Part shown: positions 33,534-42,384 of the stretch, one piece after another
Layout: the number at the start of each line of letters is the position of its first letter
Numbering within the stretch: position 1 is the first letter of the stretch
Assembly (NCBI RefSeq): GCF_019844075.1
Contig: NZ_CP081964.1
Location: 2,914,001-2,978,000, forward strand
DNA length: 64,000 nt
Direction of reading: 5' to 3'
Source of the DNA: Curtobacterium sp. TC1
GTDB lineage: Bacteria > Actinomycetota > Actinomycetes > Actinomycetales > Microbacteriaceae
Notes under the pieces: model-generated
Told to the model about the DNA's origin: nothing
The model's input: the letters and a program-made list of their open reading frames with translations, nothing else
Database searches by the model: none
Translations under genes and position numbers: made by a program

Positions 33534-33565
33534 GTGTGACGCACCGGACCGGCGGTTCGTCACAC
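33534..33565. promoter_or_regulatory. 32-bp dyad in the sigma/MOSC divergent spacer
   Basis: GTGTGACG (33534) and CGTCACAC (33558) are perfect arms; ACCG and CGGT continue the symmetry inside with one mismatch pair. A separate perfect palindrome CCCGACCGGTCGGG is at 33511-33524. Both are placed to control the ECF operon and the MOSC gene. Binding protein unknown. Confidence 0.55.
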
Positions 33566-33595
33566 GTGCCGACGGACTTGCGCCAGAGTTGTGGC

Positions 33596-34225
33596 ATGTC
33601 GCTCGTCACCGCCGTCTGCCGCGTCGACCGTCTGCTGCCCGACTCCGGCACGATCGGCGTCACCGCCATCGACAAGCGTCCGGTCGCGGGGAAGGTCCGG
33701 GTCCGGCCGCTGGGGCTCTACGCCGACGTCCAGGCCGACCGGAAGCACCACGGCGGTGAGGACCAGGCCGTGTACGCCTACGCCGACGAGGACGCCGCGT
33801 ACTTCGCTGCGTCGCTGGGGCGCGAGATCCCGCCGGGCCTCTTCGGCGAGAACCTGCGGACCACGGGCGTCGACGTCACCGGGGCCGTCACGGGCGAGCG
33901 GTGGCGCATCGGCGAGACGCTGGAGCTCGAGGTCACGATCCCGCGGATCCCGTGCGGCACCTTCGCGCGCCGGATGGGCGTCGACAAGTGGGTGCGGCGC
34001 TTCACCGAAGAAGGCCGTCCGGGCGCGTACCTGCGGGTCGTGAAGTCCGGCCCGGTGGCAGCGGGCGACCCGGTCGTCGTGACCCACCGGCCAGCGCACG
34101 GGGTGACCATCGGCGAGGTCTTCGCGGGGCTCACCCCCGAGCGTGCCCGTGCCGTACTCGAGTCCGGGGAGCGACTCGCACCGAAGGTCGTCCGCGACGT
34201 ATCGAAGGTGCTCGCCCGCTCCTGA
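33596..34225 (+). CDS. MOSC-domain protein (YiiM-like)
   Basis: 209 residues. DRKHHGGEDQAVYAYADED contains the conserved MOSC start (HGG..QAVY), LFGENLRTTGVD and IPRIPCGTFARRMG carry the conserved Cys of the domain. YiiM-type MOSC proteins use molybdenum cofactor to reduce N-hydroxylated compounds. Start at ATG 33596 keeps the usual N-terminus; the 44 codons before it are the shadow of the dyad region. Confidence 0.87.
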   Translation: MSLVTAVCRVDRLLPDSGTIGVTAIDKRPVAGKVRVRPLGLYADVQADRKHHGGEDQAVYAYADEDAAYFAASLGREIPPGLFGENLRTTGVDVTGAVTGERWRIGETLELEVTIPRIPCGTFARRMGVDKWVRRFTEEGRPGAYLRVVKSGPVAAGDPVVVTHRPAHGVTIGEVFAGLTPERARAVLESGERLAPKVVRDVSKVLARS

Positions 34226-34241
34226 TCAGCCGCTCGCTCGG

Positions 34242-34616
34242 TCACCCGCCACGTGTCGGGTCGAGGGGACGCTTCGCTCGGGGCAGCCCGGCGACGACCA
34301 GGTCGTAGGCGTTCGCGACGAGGTCCTCGACCAGGGTCTCGTCGATGCCGTCACCGGGTGCGAGCGTGATCCAGTGCCGCTTGTTCATGTGCCACCCCGG
34401 TGTGATCTCGGCGTGGTCGCGGACGAGGGCGGCGCCGTGCGGTGGTGCGCACTTCAGGTTGACGATCGGCACACCCCGGAGCTCGCTCGTCATCACGAAC
34501 ATCTTGTCGACGACCTTGTAGACGACGGCGCCCTCGCCGAAGGGCTCGGTCTCGAACGCCGCGGGCAGGCCCATCGCCGTACGACTCGCGATCTCGTGCA
34601 GCTGCGCGCCGTCCAT
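34242..34616 (-). CDS. MmcQ/YjbR-family protein
   Basis: 124 residues. FETEPFGEGAVVYKVVDKMFV, NLKCAPPHGAALVRDH and PGWHMNKRHWITL are the complete set of YjbR-family blocks; the fold resembles a DNA-binding domain but the role is unknown. Convergent with the MOSC gene with a 16-bp gap. Confidence 0.87.
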   Translation of the reverse strand: MDGAQLHEIASRTAMGLPAAFETEPFGEGAVVYKVVDKMFVMTSELRGVPIVNLKCAPPHGAALVRDHAEITPGWHMNKRHWITLAPGDGIDETLVEDLVANAYDLVVAGLPRAKRPLDPTRGG

Positions 34617-34771
34617 GCACCCAGCATGCCCGAGACGCCCGACACCGCGTCTCGCGGACCGGACCTGTTCGGGGGCATGTCCTGAGCGTCGTTCACATCG
34701 TAGGATCAGCTCGCCGCGTACCCGACGCGGCGGTCGCTCCGGCGATCACCCACTCCTTCCAGGGGGAACCC

Positions 34772-35071
34772 GTGCGCATCATCCGTACCCTCGGCATCGC
34801 CGCCGCCACCGCCGTCCTCGCCACCACCGTCGTCGTCGGTGGGGCCTCCACCGCGCAGGCGGCACCGAAGACCTACGCCAACTGCACCGCGGTGCACAAG
34901 GTGTACTCGGGCGGCATCGCGAAGAAGTCCGTCACGAAGAACAAGGTCGTCTCCGGCGGCAAGACCACGACCCGTGCGCTCAAGGGCACGGTGAAGAAGG
35001 ACGACGCCCTGTACAAGGCGAACGCGAAGCTCGACCGCGACAAGGACGGCATCGCCTGCGAGAAGAGCTGA
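34772..35071 (+). CDS. Secreted Excalibur-domain protein
   Basis: 99 residues. Signal peptide ending AQAAPKT at about residue 28-32 (hydrophobic core 8-24). The mature part opens with YANCTAVHKVY and ends LDRDKDGIACEKS, the Excalibur calcium-binding domain with its Asp/Asp/Asp-Gly loop and paired Cys. Thought to be an extracellular module, often beside nucleases; here it is alone. GTG start; AGGGGGAA ahead. Confidence 0.88.
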   Translation: MRIIRTLGIAAATAVLATTVVVGGASTAQAAPKTYANCTAVHKVYSGGIAKKSVTKNKVVSGGKTTTRALKGTVKKDDALYKANAKLDRDKDGIACEKS

Positions 35072-35127
35072 CGCGCTGACGCGCCGAAGCACTGACCCTC
35101 GGACGCCCCGTCGATCCGGCGGGGCGT

Positions 35128-35712
35128 TCAGAGCGTCGGCACGCCCTCGTGCCCGGACCTCGGACGGGCGGTCCCGGCGACCCCGGTGACGACCGAGCCG
35201 GCGGGGACGTCCTTCGTCACCACGGTGTTCGCGCCCACGACGGAGTCCTGCCCGATGGTGATCGCCCCGATCAGCGAGGATCCCGCGCCGAGCACGACGC
35301 GGTCGCCCACCACCGGGTGCCGTCGGGCCCCCGGGCCGTGGTCCCCGCCGCGTCCGCCGAGGGTCACCCCGTGGAACAGCACGACGTCGTCCCCGATCAC
35401 CGCGGTCGCCCCGATCACGACGCCCATGCCGTGGTCGATGAAGAACCGCCGACCGATGCGGGCGCCCGGGTGGATCTCGATGCCGGTCACGGACCGTGCC
35501 GCCTGACCGATGACCCGTGCGACGAACCGCGATCCGGGCAGCCCGGTGGCCGTCCAGAGCCGGTGCGTCAGGCGGTAGGTCCAGATGGCGTGCAGCCCGG
35601 AGTAGACGATCGCGTTCTCGAGGTCACCACGGGCGGCGGGGTCGCCGCGGCGTGCTGCGGCCAGGTCCTCCCGGACCGTCCGCAGCACGCCTCGTCGGAC
35701 GGGACGACTCAC
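35128..35712 (-). CDS. cysE: Serine O-acetyltransferase
   Basis: 194 residues of the short EpsC/CysE type: N-terminal helical part, then left-handed beta-helix hexapeptide repeats with HPGARIGRRFFIDHGMGVVIG and GVTLGGRGGDHG. Makes O-acetylserine for CysK. Starts with GTG overlapping the cysK stop (GTGA). The C-terminus ends in Leu rather than the Ile that inserts into CysK in enteric enzymes, so complex formation cannot be assumed. Confidence 0.94.
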   Translation of the reverse strand: MSRPVRRGVLRTVREDLAAARRGDPAARGDLENAIVYSGLHAIWTYRLTHRLWTATGLPGSRFVARVIGQAARSVTGIEIHPGARIGRRFFIDHGMGVVIGATAVIGDDVVLFHGVTLGGRGGDHGPGARRHPVVGDRVVLGAGSSLIGAITIGQDSVVGANTVVTKDVPAGSVVTGVAGTARPRSGHEGVPTL

Positions 35713-36647
35713 GCAGTGAGTCCCTCGAAGAGCACCGTCGACAGGTAGCGCTCCCCGGTGTCGCAGACGATCGCGACGACGCGCTTGCCGGCGTTCTCGG
35801 GCCGGGCGGCGATCTCGATCGCGGCGTGGATGATCGCACCGGAGGAGATGCCGGCGAGGATGCCCTCGTCGGTCGCGAGCGCCCGCGCCACGCGCAGGGC
35901 GTCGTCGAGCTCGACGTCGAACACCTCGTCGATGACGGACTGGTCGAGGACCTCGGGGATGAAGTTCGCGCCGATGCCCGCGATCTTGTGCGGTCCGGCC
36001 TTGCCCTCGGTCAGGAGCGGGGAGTCCTTCGGCTCGACCGCGACGATCTGCACGCCGGGCACGCGCTCCTTGAGCACCTGACCGACACCGGTGATCGTGC
36101 CACCGGTCCCGACACCCGCGACGAACACGTCGACGTGCTCCTCGGTGTCGCGCAGGATCTCCTCCGCCGTGGTCTTCCGGTGGATCGCGGCGTTCGCGGC
36201 GGTCTCGAACTGGTGGGCGAGGATCGCGCCGGGGGTCTCGTCGACGATCGCGGCAGCTCGCTCGACCGCGCCCTTCATGCCCTCGGGACCCGGGGTGAGC
36301 ACGATCTCCGCCCCGTAGGCGCGCATCACCGCACGACGCTCGACGCTCATCGTCTCCGGCATCGTGATGACCACCTTGTAGCCGCGGGCCGCGCCGACGA
36401 GCGCGAGGGCGATGCCGGTGTTGCCCGACGACCCCTCGACGATGGTGCCGCCTGGCTTCAGGTCGCCGGACTGCTCGGCCGCGTCGATGATCGCGACGCC
36501 GAGGCGGTCCTTCACGCTGGCGCCGGGGTTGTAGAACTCGAGCTTCGCGAGCACCTCGGCGCCGCCCGCCTTCGGCAGCCGGTTCAGCTTGACGAGCGGG
36601 GTGTTGCCGAACGCCTGCGAGATGTTGTCGTAGATGGTGCCGCTCAT
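35709..36647 (-). CDS. cysK: Cysteine synthase A (O-acetylserine sulfhydrylase)
   Basis: 312 residues. PLP Lys lies in NPGASVKDRLG, the phosphate cup includes GSSGNTGIALA and GVGTGGTITG, with ISSGA near the C-terminus. Makes cysteine from O-acetylserine and sulfide, coupled with cysE. CAGATG-type context at the ATG with GAGGACGGAC before it. A 240-bp leader with a long inverted repeat precedes it. Confidence 0.95.
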   Translation of the reverse strand: MSGTIYDNISQAFGNTPLVKLNRLPKAGGAEVLAKLEFYNPGASVKDRLGVAIIDAAEQSGDLKPGGTIVEGSSGNTGIALALVGAARGYKVVITMPETMSVERRAVMRAYGAEIVLTPGPEGMKGAVERAAAIVDETPGAILAHQFETAANAAIHRKTTAEEILRDTEEHVDVFVAGVGTGGTITGVGQVLKERVPGVQIVAVEPKDSPLLTEGKAGPHKIAGIGANFIPEVLDQSVIDEVFDVELDDALRVARALATDEGILAGISSGAIIHAAIEIAARPENAGKRVVAIVCDTGERYLSTVLFEGLTA

Positions 36648-36885
36648 CTGGTCCGTCCTCTTCGGGTCAGGTCGCGTCCCACATCCTGGAGGCGCGGTGT
36701 GCGCCCGATCCTAGCGACCGGACCCCAGGCGGTCCTGTCCACCGCCGTGCTCTCGCCGGACGTCCGCCGCAGCTTGCCCCGCCAAAGCGACATCGTGCCG
36801 CCGACTGTTCGCGGGGATGAGTCGCTTCCCCGGGACAGACAGGAGGCTGGGGCTCGGAAGCATCACGTCGGCGGCACGGACAGGG
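36648..36885. other. Non-coding leader of cysK with a 12-bp inverted repeat
   Basis: CGTGCCGCCGAC (36794-36805) and GTCGGCGGCACG (36867-36878) are perfect complements 61 nt apart; AGCGAC/GTCGCT at about 36786 and 36820 nests partly inside. It is upstream of cysK and also just past the dipeptidase stop, so it could be leader structure or terminator. No gene seen. Confidence 0.5.
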
Positions 36886-37923
36886 TCAGCGCACGAACGC
36901 CGTCCGCGCGAACCGCTCGTCGGTCGCCTCGAGGACCCGCAGCACGTTGCCCCCGGCGAGCGCTCGCAGGTCGCCCGCTCCCCAGCCGCGCCGGGCGAGC
37001 TCGGCCGCGAGCACCGGGTACCGCGACACGTCGCGCAGGTCCGGTGGCAGCACCGGAGTGCCGTCGTAGTCGCCACCGAGGCCGATGTGCGCCGCACCGG
37101 CGACGTCACGGGCGTGCTCGACGTGGTCCGCCACGTCCGACACGGTCACGAGCGGTGGCTCCCCCACCGAGCCGGCGTCCTCCCAGTCCGCCCAGGCGCG
37201 CGAGACGAACTTCGGCACGAACGTGATCATCACGATGCCACCGTTGTCCGACAGCCGGGCCAGCACGTCGTCCGGCACGTTCCGCGGGTGGTCGTCGACG
37301 GCGACGGTGGACGAGTGGCTGAAGACGACGGGCTGCGTGGCGACGTCGAGGGTGTCCCGCATGGTCGCGGGGGCGGTGTGCGACAGGTCGACGAGCATGC
37401 CGATGCGCTCCATCTCGGCGACCACCTGGCGGCCGCGGTCGGTCAGCCCGCCGTGCGGACGCGAACCCGTCGCCGAGTCGGCCCACGGGGTGTCGTCGTT
37501 GTGCGTGAGGGTCATGTAGCGGACGCCGAGCCGGGCGAAGTCGCGCAGCACCGCCAGGTCATCCCCGATGGAGTGCCCGCCCTCGGCGCCGAGCAGCGAC
37601 GCGATCCGTCCCGACTCGACGGCTGCCAGCACCTCGGTCGCCGTCCGCGCCAGGGCGAGCGAGTCCGAGTACCGCTCGATGATCCGGTGCGCGAGGTCGA
37701 TCTGCTGCAGCGTGGTCCGCACCGGGTCCGGCTCGTCGGCGGGGACGAAGACCGACCAGAACTGCCCGACGACCCCACCGGCGCGGAGCTTCGGCAGGTC
37801 GGTGTGCAGCGAGTCGACCTCGGTGTCGATGCCCTCGACCCCGGAGTCGTGCGTCTCGCGGCGCTCCCACGGCAGGTCGTTGTGGCCGTCGATGACCGGG
37901 AACGGGATCGCGTCGAACGTCAT
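36886..37923 (-). CDS. Membrane dipeptidase (peptidase M19) family
   Basis: 345 residues, zinc-dependent. IDGHNDLPW supplies the first His-x-Asp ligands, GAEGGHSIGDD the bridging Glu, LVDLSHTA and VFSHSS the two His sites, and HIGLGGDYDGTP the C-terminal Asp. Hydrolyses dipeptides including those with a D-residue in some members. No signal sequence, so cytosolic. ATG 37923 chosen. Confidence 0.9.
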   Translation of the reverse strand: MTFDAIPFPVIDGHNDLPWERRETHDSGVEGIDTEVDSLHTDLPKLRAGGVVGQFWSVFVPADEPDPVRTTLQQIDLAHRIIERYSDSLALARTATEVLAAVESGRIASLLGAEGGHSIGDDLAVLRDFARLGVRYMTLTHNDDTPWADSATGSRPHGGLTDRGRQVVAEMERIGMLVDLSHTAPATMRDTLDVATQPVVFSHSSTVAVDDHPRNVPDDVLARLSDNGGIVMITFVPKFVSRAWADWEDAGSVGEPPLVTVSDVADHVEHARDVAGAAHIGLGGDYDGTPVLPPDLRDVSRYPVLAAELARRGWGAGDLRALAGGNVLRVLEATDERFARTAFVR

Positions 37924-37967
37924 GTCCCCGACGCTACCGCGCACCCACCCGTGGCTAGGCTCGGCAC

Positions 37968-38543
37968 GTGGACCCCGTGACCCTCCGGACCGATCGCCTG
38001 GTGCTGTCCGTGCCGCTGCCCGCCGACACCGAGGACGTCATCGCGTACGCGAACGACCCCGACGTCGTCGCGTACACACCGGTACCGGTGCCCTACGGCC
38101 ACGCCGAGGCACACCACTGGATCACCGACGTCGTGCGCGCGGGCTGGTCCACGGACTCCCGCTACGAGTTCGGCATCCGGCGGGTCGACGACCTCCGACT
38201 GCTCGGGACGATCGGGCTGTTCGGGTTCGTCGACGGCGCGGCGGAGGTCGGCTACGCCGTGCACTCGGACGGTCGTGGCCACGGCTTCGTGACCGAGGCC
38301 GCAGCCGCCGTCCTGGAGTGGGCGTTCGCGCCGTCTCCCGACGGACTCGGGCTCGTCCGCGTGCAGTGGCGGGCGATCGCGACGAACACCCCGTCCGCGG
38401 CGACCGCGCAGCGGCTCGGGCTCCGCTACGAGGGGCGACTCCGGTCCGGTGTGTCCCACCGCGGGCGACGCCACGACCAGCTCATCGCGGCCGCTCTGCG
38501 CGACGACGACCGCTCGACGCCGACGGTCTGGCCCGCGACGTGA
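37968..38543 (+). CDS. GNAT acetyltransferase (RimJ/RimL-like)
   Basis: 191 residues. Starts VTLRTDRLVLS, GTIGLFGFVDGAAEVGYAVH and GRGHGFVTEAAAAVLEWAF give the acetyl-CoA binding loop, NTPSAATAQRLGLRYEGRLR the final part, all typical of N-terminal/ribosomal protein-type GNATs that act on proteins or small amines. GTG start, 4-nt overlap with the next gene. Confidence 0.85.
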   Translation: MDPVTLRTDRLVLSVPLPADTEDVIAYANDPDVVAYTPVPVPYGHAEAHHWITDVVRAGWSTDSRYEFGIRRVDDLRLLGTIGLFGFVDGAAEVGYAVHSDGRGHGFVTEAAAAVLEWAFAPSPDGLGLVRVQWRAIATNTPSAATAQRLGLRYEGRLRSGVSHRGRRHDQLIAAALRDDDRSTPTVWPAT

Positions 38544-39037
38544 CGGTGTCGTTCCGGGTCGTCACCGAACTCGCTGCCCCGCCCGAGCGCGCGTTCGCGC
38601 TGTCGCTCGACATCGGCGCGCACGAGCGGTCGATGGCCGCGACCGACGAACGCGCCGTCGCCGGCACGACCTCCGGCACGATCGGCCTGGGCGAGTCCGT
38701 CACCTGGCGCGCGCGGCACTTCGGGATCGTCTGGCGGATGACGAGTGAGATCACCGCTCTGGAGGCCGCGCACCGGTTCGTCGACGAACAGGTACGTGGG
38801 CCGTTCGCCCGGTTCCACCACGAGCACCGGTTCGAGCCGTCGGCCGGCGGCACGCGCATGGTCGACACCATCACCTTCCGGGCGCCGTTCGGTCCCCTCG
38901 GTCGGCTGGCCGAGGTCGTCGCGCTCGAGCGCTACCTGCCGCGGCTCATCCGGGAGCGGAACGCGTCGCTCGCCGCCGAACTGCAGGCCGACGGCAACGA
39001 CGGTCAGGGCGCCGCGAGCTCCCCCAGCGCGTCGTAG
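38540..39037 (+). CDS. SRPBCC (START-like) ligand-binding protein
   Basis: 165 residues. VSFRVVTELAAPPERAFAL at the start and RMVDTITFRAPFGPLGRLAE near the end are typical of polyketide-cyclase/SRPBCC proteins with a hydrophobic cavity. Coupled to the GNAT by GTGA overlap. Its 3' end overlaps the convergent RpiR gene by 34 nt. Role unknown. Confidence 0.8.
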   Translation: MTVSFRVVTELAAPPERAFALSLDIGAHERSMAATDERAVAGTTSGTIGLGESVTWRARHFGIVWRMTSEITALEAAHRFVDEQVRGPFARFHHEHRFEPSAGGTRMVDTITFRAPFGPLGRLAEVVALERYLPRLIRERNASLAAELQADGNDGQGAASSPSAS

Positions 39038-39837
39038 GCACTCGCCACCGCGTCGACCCGCGCGCGGCCAGCCGGCCCCGAGGCTTCGTACACGTCGTTC
39101 GCGATGGCCGCGACGACCGCGAACAGGGCCGCCATGGAGTCGAACGCTGCCGGTGAGTCGACCGGGCACAGGATCGCGGTGTTCGCCGGTGCCGCGATGA
39201 CGGCGGCGGTCGGGTCGCCCAGCACGACGACGTCGGCGCCGGTCGACACGCAGTGCCGCACGATCCGGTCGACCCCGGCGGTGTGGCGGCGCACGGTCAC
39301 CAGGACGACGAGGTCACGACGGTCGAGGTCGGCGACCTCTTCTCCGAGCCGCTGCCCAGGCGCCGGACCGACCCGGACGTCGGAGCGGACCTGGGCGAGC
39401 TGCGCGCGGAGCTGCAGCGCCACCGGGTAGGCGCCACGCTCCCCGAACACGAGCACACGGCGGGCACGGACGATGCGCCGCGCGAGCCGCGGACGATCGG
39501 CACGGGCCAGCGAGGCGAACGCGGCGTCGAGGTTGCGCGCCTCGACCGCGCGCTGGTCGACGTGGGCGGCGTCCTCCGCCACCCACGGCAGGCCGGAGCC
39601 GCGTGCGGACATCAGGTTCTGCCGGACCTCGGCCGCGTCCTGGAACCCGAGCGACCGGACGAGCCGGGACACCGTGGCCTTCGACGTGCCCGACTCGGCG
39701 GCGAGCTCGGCCGAGGTGCCGACGAGCAGGAGTTCCGGGTCGTGCCGGACCATCGCGGCGACGCGTCGTTCGGCGGGCGAGAGCTGCTCCCAGACGGAGT
39801 CGATGCGGGCGCGGACGTCGGGTCCGGCGGTGCTCAT
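39004..39837 (-). CDS. MurR/RpiR-family regulator of the allantoin operon
   Basis: 277 residues: N-terminal HTH_6 (about 1-80, SAELAAESGTSKATVSRLVRSLGF) and C-terminal SIS sugar-phosphate-type domain (about 120-250, RRVLVFGERGAYPVALQLRAQL and VVLVTVRRHTAGV). It is the last gene of the allantoin operon, overlapping allC (ATGA), so autoregulated as part of it. RpiR proteins often sense phosphorylated sugars, but HpxU/RpiR-type regulators of purine catabolism are known. Confidence 0.88.
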   Translation of the reverse strand: MSTAGPDVRARIDSVWEQLSPAERRVAAMVRHDPELLLVGTSAELAAESGTSKATVSRLVRSLGFQDAAEVRQNLMSARGSGLPWVAEDAAHVDQRAVEARNLDAAFASLARADRPRLARRIVRARRVLVFGERGAYPVALQLRAQLAQVRSDVRVGPAPGQRLGEEVADLDRRDLVVLVTVRRHTAGVDRIVRHCVSTGADVVVLGDPTAAVIAAPANTAILCPVDSPAAFDSMAALFAVVAAIANDVYEASGPAGRARVDAVASAYDALGELAAP

Positions 39838-41093
39838 GCCCGGGCCACCCGGTCCACCGCGACGGCCAGCGCGTCGAGCCCGAGCGCGATGTCGGGCGTC
39901 GAGACGAACTCGTCCGGGTGGTGGCTGATGCCGTCCGGGTTGCGGAGGAACAACATCGCGACGTCGGTGACGAGCCCGAGCGACATGGCGTCGTGTCCGG
40001 CCCGCGAGAACAACTCCATCGGGGCGGTCTCGCCCGTGGACTCGATGCCGGCGCGGACGGCGTCCATCAGCCGCGGCGCGCAGAACACCGCCGGCGCCCG
40101 GTGCACCTCGGTCGGCGTGACACTGACCCCGCGCCGTTCGCCGATCAGCGAGAACGCCTTCGTGAGCTCGTCCCACACCGCGTCGCGGCCGTCGTCGAAC
40201 TCGCCGCGCAGGTCCACCGAGAACCGCGCGAGCCCGGGGACCACGTTCACCGCGCCGGGTTCGACGGTCATCGTGCCGACGGTGCCGACGTGGTGCGACG
40301 CGCGGCAGATCCGCTCGACGGCGAGGGCCGCCTCGGCCGCGGCGAGCAGGGCGTCGTGGCGACGCTCGTACGGGGTGCCGCCGGCGTGCCGTGCCTCACC
40401 GACGGCCTCGACGGAGAAGCGCCGGGCGCTCGCGATGCTCGTGACGACGCCGAGCGCCTGACCGGCCTGCTCGAGGTACGGGCCCTGCTCGATGTGCGCC
40501 TCGAGGTACCCGGCGAGCGTCGTCGGGTCCGCCGCGGCGTCACCGACGCGGGCCGGGTCGAGCCCGAACCGGGTGAAGGCCTCGCGCAGGGTGACGCCGT
40601 CGCCGTCCGCCAGGTCCCACCAGGACTCGTCCCACACCCCGGCGACGGCGGACGACCCGAGCAGGGCCTTGCCGAACCGGGTCCCCTCTTCGTCGGAGAA
40701 CGCGATCACCTCGAGCGCGACGGGCAGCGGTCCCGCAGCCGTCAGCCGAGCGGCGGTGCGGACGGCCATCAGGACCCCGACGATGCCGTCGTACCGGCCG
40801 GCGTCCACCACGGTGTCCAGGTGCGAGCCGAGCAGCAGCACGGGGGCGTCGGGCGTCGCGCCGTCGACCCGTCCGTGCAGGTTGCCGGCGGCGTCCTGCC
40901 AGGTGCTGAGTCCGGCGTCCTGCATCCACCCGGCGACGATCGCGTTGACGCGCGCGTGCTCGGGTGACAGGTACACGCGGGTGATCCGGCCGGTCTCCTC
41001 GGTGACCAGGGCGAGCTCGTCGCACCACCGCGCCACGAGCTCGGCGTCCGCGGTGCCGAGCGCGGTGGCGCTCACGACTGGGGCCGCGCTCAC
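39834..41093 (-). CDS. allC: Allantoate amidohydrolase (M20 family)
   Basis: 419 residues. Metal-site residues: His/Asp in GSHLDTVVDAGRYDG, Glu pair in FSDEEGTRFG, HIEQGPYLE, and His in GISHHPDEF. Hydrolyses allantoate to ureidoglycine (or ureidoglycolate with loss of ammonia); beta-ureidopropionase and N-carbamoylase are relatives, but the neighbours decide. GTG start overlapping pucG stop; stop overlaps the regulator start. Confidence 0.88.
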   Translation of the reverse strand: MSAAPVVSATALGTADAELVARWCDELALVTEETGRITRVYLSPEHARVNAIVAGWMQDAGLSTWQDAAGNLHGRVDGATPDAPVLLLGSHLDTVVDAGRYDGIVGVLMAVRTAARLTAAGPLPVALEVIAFSDEEGTRFGKALLGSSAVAGVWDESWWDLADGDGVTLREAFTRFGLDPARVGDAAADPTTLAGYLEAHIEQGPYLEQAGQALGVVTSIASARRFSVEAVGEARHAGGTPYERRHDALLAAAEAALAVERICRASHHVGTVGTMTVEPGAVNVVPGLARFSVDLRGEFDDGRDAVWDELTKAFSLIGERRGVSVTPTEVHRAPAVFCAPRLMDAVRAGIESTGETAPMELFSRAGHDAMSLGLVTDVAMLFLRNPDGISHHPDEFVSTPDIALGLDALAVAVDRVARA

Positions 41094-42337
41094 GCCGGCA
41101 CCCCGACCGGCGCACCGGGGACGGTGCTGTCACGGTAGAGGTCCAGGGCGGCGTCGACCCCACCACCGTGTGGGACGGCGTGGCCGGCCCGGCGGAGTGC
41201 GTGCTCGAGGGCGGCGAGCGTCGTCACCACGGTGTCCTTGCGGGCGTTGTAGCCCATGGTGCCGATGCGCCAGACCTTGCCGTGCAACGGTCCGAACGAG
41301 GTTCCGATCTCGATGCCGTGGTCGTCGAGCATCGATGCCCGCACCTGGTCGCCGACGACGTCGGACGGGATCTCCACCGCGACGACGTTGTGCATCTTGT
41401 GCGCGACGTCACCGAACACCTCGAGGCCGAGCGCCTGCACGCCCTGCAGCATCGCGCGCCCCGCGAGCTCGTGGCGTGCGATCGCCTGCTCGACCCCTTC
41501 GTCGAGCAGGATGCGGGCGCACTCGTTGGCGGCGTAGAGCATCGAGGCGGCCTCGGTGTGGTGGTTCAGCCGCCGCGGACCCCAGTAGTCCAGGATCATC
41601 GCGAGGTCCAGGTAGTTCGAGCGGATCGGCTCGTCGGCGACGTCGTCACCGGGTTCGCGGATGCCGGCCTCGACGCTGCGGCGGTCGTCGAGCACCGCGG
41701 TCGCCCGCGGCGAGACGGTGACCGGCGCGCTGCCGGAGGGGCCGCCGAGGCACTTCTGCAGTCCGGCGCTGACGGCGTCGATGCCCCAGGCGTCGACCTC
41801 GAGCGGGTTGCCGCCGACGGTCGCCGTCGCGTCGGTGTAGAAGAGCACGCCGTGCCGCTCGCAGATCGCGCCCAGTTCGTCGAGCGGCTGGTTCATCGTC
41901 GTGGACGTGTCGCCCTGCACGATCGCCAGCACCTTCGGCCGGACGCGGACGATGGCGTCCTCGATCGCGGTCGGCGTGAACACCTGACCCCACGCGGTCT
42001 CGATGGTGTGGACCTCGGCCCCGGCACGGCCGGCGATCTCGGCGAGCAGGTGCCCGAACCGGCCGAACACCGGCACGAGCACGCGGTCACCCGGCGCGAG
42101 GAGCGACACGAGCACCGCCTCGATCCCGGCGCGCGAGGTGCCGTCGACGAGCACGGTGGCCTCGTTCGCGGTGCCGAACACACCGCGGTACAGCTCTTGG
42201 GTGTCGTTCATGGCGGAGGTCATCCACGGGTCGTACTGCCCGACGAGCGGGGTCGACAGGGCGCGGAGCACGCGCGGGTCGGCGGTGATCGGCCCGGGGC
42301 CCATCAGGAGGCGGGCTGGCGGGTTCACGGGGTGCAT
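41090..42337 (-). CDS. pucG: (S)-ureidoglycine-glyoxylate aminotransferase
   Basis: 415 residues of fold-type I class V aminotransferases (AGXT-like). MGPGPITADPRVLRALSTPLVGQYDP is the start block (quoted by its ends MGPGPIT and GQYDP), QGDTSTTMNQPLDE and TDATATVGGNPLEVD follow, and the PLP Lys is in AGLQKCLGGPSG. In this operon it should convert ureidoglycine and glyoxylate to oxalurate and glycine. AGAAGGA before the ATG. Its leader holds two operator-like motifs. Alanine or serine-glyoxylate aminotransferase activity is the alternative. Confidence 0.88.
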   Translation of the reverse strand: MHPVNPPARLLMGPGPITADPRVLRALSTPLVGQYDPWMTSAMNDTQELYRGVFGTANEATVLVDGTSRAGIEAVLVSLLAPGDRVLVPVFGRFGHLLAEIAGRAGAEVHTIETAWGQVFTPTAIEDAIVRVRPKVLAIVQGDTSTTMNQPLDELGAICERHGVLFYTDATATVGGNPLEVDAWGIDAVSAGLQKCLGGPSGSAPVTVSPRATAVLDDRRSVEAGIREPGDDVADEPIRSNYLDLAMILDYWGPRRLNHHTEAASMLYAANECARILLDEGVEQAIARHELAGRAMLQGVQALGLEVFGDVAHKMHNVVAVEIPSDVVGDQVRASMLDDHGIEIGTSFGPLHGKVWRIGTMGYNARKDTVVTTLAALEHALRRAGHAVPHGGGVDAALDLYRDSTVPGAPVGVPA

Positions 42338-42351
42338 GGCGGGTCCTTCTG

Positions 42352-42384
42352 TTCCGGAAACGAGCGTACCGGAACGATCGTTAC
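42352..42384. promoter_or_regulatory. Two tandem operator-like motifs before pucG
   Basis: On the minus strand GTAACGATCGTTCCGG is followed directly by TACGCTCGTTTCCGG. The first overlaps the allB stop. The pattern ACGNTCGTTYCCGG or ACGNTCGTTCCGG also occurs at 46331, before the permease. This allows a second promoter for pucG-allC-rpiR inside the operon. Confidence 0.6.
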
